This document shows, piece by piece, positions 58,732 through 64,000 of a stretch of 64,000 nt of DNA (position 1 is its first letter; each line of letters opens with the position of its first letter). Under the pieces are notes generated by a model. The model searched no databases. It saw nothing but the letters and a program-made list of their open reading frames with translations, and was not told the origin of the DNA. Position numbers and translations under genes: made by a program. Source of the stretch: Sulfurimonas xiamenensis (GTDB taxonomy: Bacteria > Campylobacterota > Campylobacteria > Campylobacterales > Sulfurimonadaceae); NCBI RefSeq assembly GCF_009258045.1, contig NZ_CP041166.1, forward strand, positions 620,001 through 684,000, given 5' to 3'.

Positions 58732-59016
58732 TTAACCTTTATTTATTTTTCCAATTGCGCATGATATAAAACTTTTAGCTTTAAGTCCGCTTTTTCTAAG
58801 AGTTCCTAAATCCTCATCTTCTAGAGGATAACCGAGAGATCTCATTTTTTTGCGAAAACTGAGTTCTGCTTCTTCATCTTTTATCTCTAGCGTAACGACT
58901 CTGGGCTCTTGTGTCAAATCTACTTTCACTTCCCCAAACTCATCTTTTAACGACTCTTTTATCGTGTTTGCACATCCGCTGCATTTAATATTTAGCGCTT
59001 TAAAATTTTTTTTCAC
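58732..59016 (-). CDS. HMA-domain metal-binding protein
   Basis: A 94-residue protein with a heavy-metal-associated fold at about 1-68; IKCSGCANTIKESL has the CxxC metal site (C12, C15). A short tail (AKSFISCAIGKINKG) adds another cysteine. No signal peptide, so likely cytoplasmic. It sits directly upstream of the secreted NifX-like gene and probably shares its message. Confidence 0.85.
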   Translation of the reverse strand: MKKNFKALNIKCSGCANTIKESLKDEFGEVKVDLTQEPRVVTLEIKDEEAELSFRKKMRSLGYPLEDEDLGTLRKSGLKAKSFISCAIGKINKG

Positions 59017-59077
59017 AACTGCTCCCCTCTCTTTAGCATTTTTAATGTAAGAGATAATATTATTATATTGTTTTATA

Positions 59078-60424
59078 CTATAAACTATTATACCCTATCT
59101 CTTTTTCTAAACTAAGTGCGCCGTCAAATAGTGTCTGCTCCTCATAAGCGTTTGCAATCAGCTGAAGACCTATAGGCATTCCATCGCTGCTTTTTGCAAC
59201 GGGAACTGAGATGGCAGGAAGTCCCGCAAGGTTTACGCTTATAGTGTAGAGGTCGCTTAAGTACATCTCCATCGGAGTTGATAACTCTCCAAATTTGTTT
59301 GCCGTTGTCGGTGCAACGGGCGATAAAATAAGGTCCACATCTTCAAATATTTTAGAGTATTGATCTTTTATAAGGTGTCTTGTTTTTTGCGCTTTTACAT
59401 AGTACGCTTCATAGTAGCCGCTTGAAAGTACAAAGTTTCCAAGCAATATACGGCGTTTAACTTCATCGCCGAAACCTTGGCTTCTAGTCTGAATAAAAGT
59501 ATCTTCAAGATTTTTGCCAGTTACTCTGTTTCCGTAGCGGATGCCGTCGTAACGAGCGAGGTTTGTAGTAGCTTCCGCAGTTGCCGTAATATAGTAAGCG
59601 GAAATGTCGAATTTCGCGTCCATAAGTTCGCGCTCAACTATCTCATGCCCTGCATTTTTAAGAGCGCTTATCGCTAACTCATAAGCTTTTTTTACATCTT
59701 GGCTTGCATTTTCTATATGTTTTGGCAAAACTGCAATTTTGAGTTTTCTTGATGCGTTGAGTTTATCACTTACTTTGTCGTTTTTGTTCGCACTTGTAGA
59801 GTCTTTTTCGTCGTGTCCGCTTATGATGTCATAGAGTATTGCAGCATCTTCAACATTTTGAGTCATCGGTCCTATCTGATCAAGACTTGAGGCGTAAGCT
59901 CCCAGGCCGTAACGGCTAACACGACCGTAAGTTGGTTTCATGCCGACAATTCCGCAAAATGAAGCAGGCTGACGGATGCTTCCGCCCGTATCGCTTCCAA
60001 GAGCCGCAATAGCAATACCTGCCGCAACTGCCGCCGCACTTCCGCCAGAGCTTCCACCCGGAACGCAATCTTTGTTGTGAGGATTTAGAGTTTTGCCGTA
60101 AAAGCTTGACTCTGTTGTACTTCCCATAGCAAACTCATCCATATTTGTTCGCCCAAACGGACTAAGTCCAGCACCAAGCATCTTCTCAATTACCGTTGCA
60201 TTGTATGGAGCGATATATCCTTGAAGTATGTTTGAGCCTGATGTCACAGACCAATCTTTTACCTGAATGTTGTCCTTTATAGCTATCGGCACCCCTTCGC
60301 CGACATTGTTTACATCTATGTATGCATTAATATCCGCATTTGCTTCTATATTTGTTTTAAGCTCTTCTTTAAATTTTGTTAGTTCATCTTTGTTTAGTTT
60401 CAGTGCTTCTTTTAATGTAATCAC
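59078..60424 (-). CDS. gatA: Aspartyl/glutamyl-tRNA amidotransferase subunit A
   Basis: GatA supplies ammonia from glutamine for Gln-tRNA(Gln)/Asn-tRNA(Asn). The 448-residue amidase has [15 protein letters not shown] (catalytic lysine), [14 protein letters not shown] and [17 protein letters not shown] (cis-serine and nucleophile serine). Complete. gatB and gatC are not in the window. Confidence 0.96.
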   Translation of the reverse strand: MITLKEALKLNKDELTKFKEELKTNIEANADINAYIDVNNVGEGVPIAIKDNIQVKDWSVTSGSNILQGYIAPYNATVIEKMLGAGLSPFGRTNMDEFAMGSTTESSFYGKTLNPHNKDCVPGGSSGGSAAAVAAGIAIAALGSDTGGSIRQPASFCGIVGMKPTYGRVSRYGLGAYASSLDQIGPMTQNVEDAAILYDIISGHDEKDSTSANKNDKVSDKLNASRKLKIAVLPKHIENASQDVKKAYELAISALKNAGHEIVERELMDAKFDISAYYITATAEATTNLARYDGIRYGNRVTGKNLEDTFIQTRSQGFGDEVKRRILLGNFVLSSGYYEAYYVKAQKTRHLIKDQYSKIFEDVDLILSPVAPTTANKFGELSTPMEMYLSDLYTISVNLAGLPAISVPVAKSSDGMPIGLQLIANAYEEQTLFDGALSLEKEIGYNSL

Positions 60425-60742
60425 TACTTTTCCTATATTTATAAATTATTGAATGTATTATAGCAAAATGTGTCTGTTTTTTCTTTAGCGAGGTTTTATT
60501 AGAGAGACCTAACTGGATATATGCGTTTGTTTGCATTTTTTAGCATCTGAAGTCCTGCCGCATTCGCAAGCATATTAAGTTTCTATTTTAAATATTATCT
60601 TAGTCAAAAATCAGAAGAAAACTAGTCTTGTTCCTTGTTTCTTAAGCTTTATTAAGAATAGGAGGTATTACACATGTTATAATGGGCATTATAGAATAGA
60701 TATGATAAATAAAAAAAGTATACCCGATTAAAGGAATTTTAT
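60425..60742. other. 318-base gap between gatA and proB
   Basis: No convincing gene. It holds the proB promoter at its right end, a small inverted repeat (TCTTAA/TTAAGA near 60640-60658), and on the minus strand a 24-codon open frame (60573-60499, MLANAAGLQMLKNANKRI and five more) that reads like the end of a lost gene but matches nothing I know. Confidence 0.5.
60678..60683 (+). promoter_or_regulatory. -10 box of the proB promoter
   Basis: TATAAT lies 60 bases before the proB ATG; no clear -35 precedes it. AAAGGAA provides the ribosome site. Confidence 0.5.
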
Positions 60743-61507
60743 ATGAAGCGTATTGTTATTAAAGTTGGTAGTAGTGTTTTAATTGAGGATGGTCATATTG
60801 CAAATGAGAGGATGTTAAATCTTGTCTCTCTTATTGTAGACTTGCGAAAAAAGCATGAAGTTATTTTAGTCACATCTGGAGCTGTTGCAGCCGGATACAC
60901 TGCAGTGCAGCTTAATAAACTTGTTCCGACAAGTAAAAAAGTTTTGGCTTCATTGGGGCAACCTATTCTTATGAGTTCATATAAGAATCTCTTTGATATT
61001 TTTGACATTACAATCTCTCAGATCCTTATGACAGAAGATGATTTCAACTCAAGACCCCATACAAAAATTTTTCAAGATATCATAGACAGAACATTTAAAA
61101 ATGACATATTAGCAATTATCAACGAAAATGACATCTCGACGACGCCAGAGCAGCTTTTTGGGGATAATGACCAACTTTCAGCTCATGTAACTTACTTTGC
61201 AGGAGCAGATTTGCTTGTGATATTAAGTGACATCGATGGTTATTATGATTCAAATCCAAAAGATAATCCAAAAGCGAAATTACGAAAGCAAGTAAACGAG
61301 TTGACCGAAGAGGAGTTAGACCAAGAGTTCACACCAAATTCTAAATTTGCATCAGGCGGTATAGTAACAAAGCTAAAGGCAGCCCAATATATAATAGAAA
61401 ACGATTTAGAAATGTTTTTATGTAACGGCTTTGATCTAACTTCAGTGAGAAGTTACCTGCTCGATGATGTTCATGAAAAAGGTACGCTATTTACAAGTAA
61501 AAAGTAA
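60743..61507 (+). CDS. proB: Glutamate 5-kinase without PUA domain
   Basis: ProB phosphorylates glutamate in proline synthesis. The 254-residue protein has only the amino-acid-kinase domain: VIKVGSSVLIEDGH, LVTSGAVAAGY, NENDISTTPEQLFGDNDQLSAH and KFASGGIVTKLKAAQ. The C-terminal PUA domain of E. coli ProB (367 residues) is missing, as in other Campylobacterota. It is the last core gene before the cassette region. Confidence 0.95.
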   Translation: MKRIVIKVGSSVLIEDGHIANERMLNLVSLIVDLRKKHEVILVTSGAVAAGYTAVQLNKLVPTSKKVLASLGQPILMSSYKNLFDIFDITISQILMTEDDFNSRPHTKIFQDIIDRTFKNDILAIINENDISTTPEQLFGDNDQLSAHVTYFAGADLLVILSDIDGYYDSNPKDNPKAKLRKQVNELTEEELDQEFTPNSKFASGGIVTKLKAAQYIIENDLEMFLCNGFDLTSVRSYLLDDVHEKGTLFTSKK

Positions 61508-61517
61508 AAAGTAAAAA

Positions 61518-61670
61518 TTACACCCCTGTGAATGAATCTCCACTTTTTACAACTTTGCTTATCAATGATTTTGATACATTCAAATAAGTTGCAATGCTTG
61601 CTTGAGAGTAACCGTCTTGGTGCGCGTTAAGTATCGCTAAGTTTCTGTTTACTTTTGTACAGAGATTCAT
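61518..61670 (-). pseudogene. Transposase C-terminal remnant (REP-associated type)
   Basis: A 50-residue open frame containing NRNLAILNAHQDGYSQASI and ATYLNVSKSLISKVVKSGDS. This is the helix-turn-helix tail that closes REP-associated Y1 tyrosine transposases (IS200-like) in many bacteria; the catalytic domain is absent. Both ends fall in the arms of an inverted repeat, so only this scrap survives. Confidence 0.6.
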
Positions 61671-61682
61671 TCAGTGGGGTGT
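61520..61682. repeat. 21-bp inverted repeats bounding the transposase remnant
   Basis: ACACCCCTGTGAATGAATCT (61520-61539, plus one C) is matched by an inverted copy at 61662-61682 with 19 of 21 positions equal; 121 bases lie between. The right arm ends 3 bases from the stop of the DUF2726 gene, so the element abuts and probably truncates it. Confidence 0.75.
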
Positions 61683-61685
61683 ATT

Positions 61686-62309
61686 TCATTTCTGAATATG
61701 CCGACATTTTGGGCAAGCTTCCTCCGCTTTCGGAGGCTCCACACTCACATCTGGCACATCTTCCGTTTCATCGATCTTAGCCGTTACCGCCTCGGCATCG
61801 TTATTTACTGACTCTAGCGATAGAAAAGTCCCCAGGACCGTAGTTCTCACTTCTTCAATAACATACGCTTTTCTTGCGGGAAACCTAACAAGACGCAGAC
61901 CAGCAGCATCGCACGCGGATTCAATAAATTCATCTCGTTTCCGACGAGACTTGTTTCCGTGCGATTTATCATCTAGTTCAATTGCACATAAAATGGATAA
62001 ATCTTCTTTATTACATACAACAAAATCAATGTGCTTGGCGGATATTCGATTAAATGCCTTTTGCCAGTTACTACGAGACATGCCTTTTCTTGGGGCAATT
62101 ACATCCGCTAACCGAACCTTCCCGAATATTTCCCATTCTCCGCCCACCGCTTGTTTCAAAACCCCATAGAATGATCGTTCTGCGGGCGTAAATAGTGCAT
62201 CAATTTTTTCGTATGGAAGTTTGCCTTTTCCTGCATGTTCTTTGCCTTTCAGGAATAGTGCAATTACAACGATGATGAAAAGTACAACTACAATATAAAC
62301 AAGGTCCAT
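61686..62309 (-). CDS. Cassette gene: DUF2726 membrane-anchored nuclease-like protein
   Basis: A 207-residue protein. Residues 3-20 are a membrane helix. A DUF2726 domain follows at about 33-160 (LFTPAERSFYGVL; HIDFVVCN; LCAIELDDKSH), a fold related to PD-(D/E)xK endonucleases. It ends after CPKC (199-202) with RHIQK; related proteins often finish with a whole topoisomerase-type zinc ribbon, so the tail looks cut off at the inverted-repeat junction. Its ATG is 23 bases from the attC exchange point with AAGGAT as ribosome site. Clearly richer in G and C than the surrounding genes. Confidence 0.75.
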   Translation of the reverse strand: MDLVYIVVVLFIIVVIALFLKGKEHAGKGKLPYEKIDALFTPAERSFYGVLKQAVGGEWEIFGKVRLADVIAPRKGMSRSNWQKAFNRISAKHIDFVVCNKEDLSILCAIELDDKSHGNKSRRKRDEFIESACDAAGLRLVRFPARKAYVIEEVRTTVLGTFLSLESVNNDAEAVTAKIDETEDVPDVSVEPPKAEEACPKCRHIQK

Positions 62310-62325
62310 GTGATATCCTTATTGA

Positions 62326-62394
62326 GCATAACGTTTAAAATGAGCCAATAAATTGCCCGCAGGGTAATTTATTGGCTCCACTGATTTGTTAGGT
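62326..62394 (-). other. attC-like recombination site 1 (69 bp)
   Basis: On the minus strand it begins ACCTAAC (RYYYAAC) at 62394-62388 and ends GTTATGC at 62332-62326. Inside are 13-bp perfect arms GAGCCAATAAATT and AATTTATTGGCTC around an 11-base loop containing CCCTGCGGG (minus strand). The outer segments AACAAATCA and TTAAACGTTA match site 2. Confidence 0.8.
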
Positions 62395-63465
62395 TTAAAC
62401 ATAATAGTCTGGTTCTTCTTCAATATCAACTTCAATTCCAGACAATATACTTACTATAGTTAACGAATCTATTTCAATATCTTTTAAAGTTAAACCTTCA
62501 ATCTCATAGGTAAATACTATCTCAACAGTAAAAGTCTTATCTATATATTCAATTCTATCAGTTGTATCAAAAACATATAACTTTCCGTCTTCCTTGTCAT
62601 AGATACTACTATTGATGTAATCTGGTCCTGAAGCATGAATTTCAAATTCAATATCTATGTCAAATATCGTAATACATTTATCATCTTCTATATTTATAAT
62701 ATTTGGATTAATTACCCCAATATTAGTTATATGAAAATCATTGATTTCTGAATCTTCCCAAGATGAATTATTATACATTTCTGCATCTTTTAAAATAGAT
62801 TCGATTTTTTCTTTAATCTCTGAATCATGCTCAGATATATACTTTTTTATCTTAATAGTGATATTTTCATCATGTTGATTATATAAATCTAGTACCTTTT
62901 CTAGTGATTCAATTGAAATCATTTGAGTATCTGTTTTACAAAAATTATTCATATCAGGATCATCAGAAACAATATAAATTTTTTCATCATTAGTGAGATT
63001 GGTTTTTAACGATAATAAAGATATTGCATCTGGAAATTCTTTTTGTTTTTTTTCACTAAAAGGGGGCGATTGATTAAAATACAATTCTAATATATCTTCT
63101 GTATTAACATTACTTGAATCAACTATTGTAGTATTGCATTCTTCTAAAAAATTATCAAATAGAGTATTTGCTTGTTCATAAATATCATCATTATTAATTT
63201 GATCAAAGATTGAACAATTAAAATCTTGATTTATTGCCGTTAGTAGATGTCTTTTTCTTTTAAAATCTTTTATAATACTTAAAGCTTCTGTAGTAGAATC
63301 TTTGATTTTTTTATAAACTTCTTGTTGAACAACACTTGTAGTAAAGTTTGTTAATTTATCTTGTTTACATAAGTCCTTAAAACTTGATAAGGTCTGATAA
63401 TCAAAATTTAATCCTTTTTTGACATAGTATTGGGTGTCAATAAATATTTTTTTTGATTCTAACAT
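62395..63465 (-). CDS. Cassette gene: PIN-domain (DUF4935-type) nuclease
   Basis: A 356-residue protein. The N-terminal ~190 residues match a PIN ribonuclease with DUF4935 features: D10 (IFIDTQYY), E49 (VVQQEV), D146 (FPDAISLLSL) and D168/D169 (IVSDDPD) would bind Mg2+. The remaining ~165 residues are acidic with beta strands and are not recognised. Such proteins appear as toxins or phage-defence nucleases. Its stop codon directly touches the R'' end of attC site 1. Very A/T-rich. ATG at 63465 with AAGGATAT upstream, close to the leader of the DUF2726 gene. Confidence 0.8.
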   Translation of the reverse strand: MLESKKIFIDTQYYVKKGLNFDYQTLSSFKDLCKQDKLTNFTTSVVQQEVYKKIKDSTTEALSIIKDFKRKRHLLTAINQDFNCSIFDQINNDDIYEQANTLFDNFLEECNTTIVDSSNVNTEDILELYFNQSPPFSEKKQKEFPDAISLLSLKTNLTNDEKIYIVSDDPDMNNFCKTDTQMISIESLEKVLDLYNQHDENITIKIKKYISEHDSEIKEKIESILKDAEMYNNSSWEDSEINDFHITNIGVINPNIINIEDDKCITIFDIDIEFEIHASGPDYINSSIYDKEDGKLYVFDTTDRIEYIDKTFTVEIVFTYEIEGLTLKDIEIDSLTIVSILSGIEVDIEEEPDYYV

Positions 63466-63503
63466 GATATATCCTTACTCTTTATATATATTACTTACTG
63501 TAA

Positions 63504-63572
63504 ACCTAACGTTTAAGTTGAGAAATATTTGAGCCGCAGGGTCAAATATTTCTCTCCAATGATTTGTTAGAT
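63504..63572 (-). other. attC-like recombination site 2 (69 bp)
   Basis: On the minus strand it begins ATCTAAC (RYYYAAC, 63572-63566) and ends GTTAGGT (GTTRRRY, 63510-63504). Perfect 13-bp arms GAGAAATATTTGA and TCAAATATTTCTC (63520-63532 and 63542-63554) flank the loop with CCCTGCGG. Same length and ends as site 1, unrelated stem sequence. Confidence 0.85.
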
Positions 63573-64000
63573 GATGTAAAACTTAGAGTAAAGAAATACA
63601 TATCAACCAATTTCATTATAGGATATTTTACTCCAACTTTTTCTTCAATACTTTTTTGAACTTTTAAAAAGTCATTTTTATTTTCTTGATAAAATTTAAC
63701 TACTTCTAAAAAGCTTTTTCCTGATAGTTTTGTATATGGTTGTATATTTTTTGTTTTTAATCCATCTTTAAAAAATCTATCATATGCAGGAATACAACCA
63801 AGTGTTCCAAGTAAAATTTTAGTTAATAAAGTGTCTGTAACATTAATACCCTTTTTAGGTTTTTCTGGAATATCTTTAATATTGTCTGGATACCAATTTT
63901 CTATAAATTCTGATAATTTAAAAATATCTTCAAAATTCTTATCTTCTGCATTAAAATAATTAAAATCAATATTTTGCAGATGTTTATACTTTAATATCTC
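63542..64000 (-). CDS. Cassette gene: C-terminal part of an unknown protein
   Basis: The last 152 codons of a gene that enters from the right edge. The readable part has a conserved-looking core TKILLGTLGCIPAYDRFFKD, then SFLEVVKFYQENKNDFLKV and YPIMKLVDMYFFTLSF. I have seen similar hypothetical proteins in cassettes and mobile regions but cannot give a function. The frame continues into attC site 2, so its final residues (about SSNKSLERNI) are encoded by the recombination site itself. Confidence 0.7.
   Translation of the reverse strand, partial: EILKYKHLQNIDFNYFNAEDKNFEDIFKLSEFIENWYPDNIKDIPEKPKKGINVTDTLLTKILLGTLGCIPAYDRFFKDGLKTKNIQPYTKLSGKSFLEVVKFYQENKNDFLKVQKSIEEKVGVKYPIMKLVDMYFFTLSFTSSNKSLERNI

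Larger units (their letters stand above)
61520..64000 (-). mobile_element. Integron-type gene-cassette array (partial)
   Basis: Three minus-strand genes of differing base composition are separated by two attC-like sites whose ends match but whose stems differ. Each complete cassette has a gene whose start lies shortly after one site and whose stop lies at or in the next. The distal end is bounded by the inverted-repeat element. No integrase gene is visible; by polarity, attI and intI would lie to the right. Confidence 0.7.

Noticed and set aside
60507-60513. ACCTAAC, a possible attC R'' end between gatA and proB
   Set aside because: No paired GTTRRRY end, no central palindrome and no CCCTGCGG loop nearby; a seven-base match alone is expected by chance.

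Overview
The window looks like chromosome of a Campylobacterota (Epsilonproteobacteria) bacterium close to Sulfurimonas. The DNA is AT-rich and genes are tightly packed, often with 4-base ATGA overlaps. The gene content fits that group: one bifunctional SpoT behind pyrH and rpoZ, napG/napH-type electron-transfer genes, periplasmic cytochromes c, a GGDEF protein, a LemA/DUF3137 pair, and metX-xseB-CN hydrolase-ThiF in a row. The assignment rests on gene content and style only; there is no rRNA or tRNA gene in the window.

Layout. 1-2829 (minus): a molybdate locus with a consensus promoter carrying a ModE-type operator, a broken modE, an outer-membrane porin, modA and the start of modD. 2879-5098: a large membrane protein that appears to fuse two families. 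5.2-12.2 kb (plus): pyrH, rpoZ, spoT, tyrS, a flavin oxidoreductase and a cell-wall amidase, with a duplicated hairpin repeat between pyrH and rpoZ. 12.2-24.8 kb: DHH phosphoesterase, Rrf2 regulator, rpsO, oleate hydratase, kdsB, a methyltransferase/YkgJ/TPR-lipoprotein/trpC run, yqeY, a SulP transporter and valS. 24.9-26.3 kb: a small stress-type set (host-attachment family, DksA-like, rubrerythrin). 26.3-32.4 kb: napG-napH-napL-like genes without napA or napB, a porin and a BCCT transporter. 32.5-45.4 kb: UvrD-type helicase, diguanylate cyclase, two cytochrome c lipoproteins, trpB, the LemA cluster, dgt, a flavoprotein, and an XRE regulator divergent from a small outer-membrane protein. 45.4-60.4 kb (minus): mutS2, murC, an aminotransferase, ThiF-like and nitrilase-like proteins, xseB, metX, metY, a SLAC1-type channel, guaB, a secreted NifX-like protein with an HMA protein, and gatA. 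60.7-61.5 kb: proB.

The most unusual part is 61.5-64.0 kb. It holds two 69-bp elements with all the marks of integron attC recombination sites: RYYYAAC and GTTRRRY-type ends, matching outer arms, a shared CCCTGCGG loop, and unrelated 13-bp perfect stems. They separate three minus-strand genes of different base composition: a DUF2726 protein, a PIN/DUF4935 nuclease and a C-terminal fragment of an unknown protein. I read this as a gene-cassette array. Its distal end is cut off by a 163-bp inverted-repeat element that carries the remains of a transposase helix-turn-helix. No integrase gene is visible; from cassette polarity it would lie beyond base 64000 if it exists.

Regulation visible in sequence: a ModE-box promoter in front of a disrupted modE; a 22-bp palindrome between the XRE gene and its divergent outer-membrane protein; an inverted repeat between the Rrf2 gene and rpsO; and a 10-bp palindrome at the oleate hydratase promoter.
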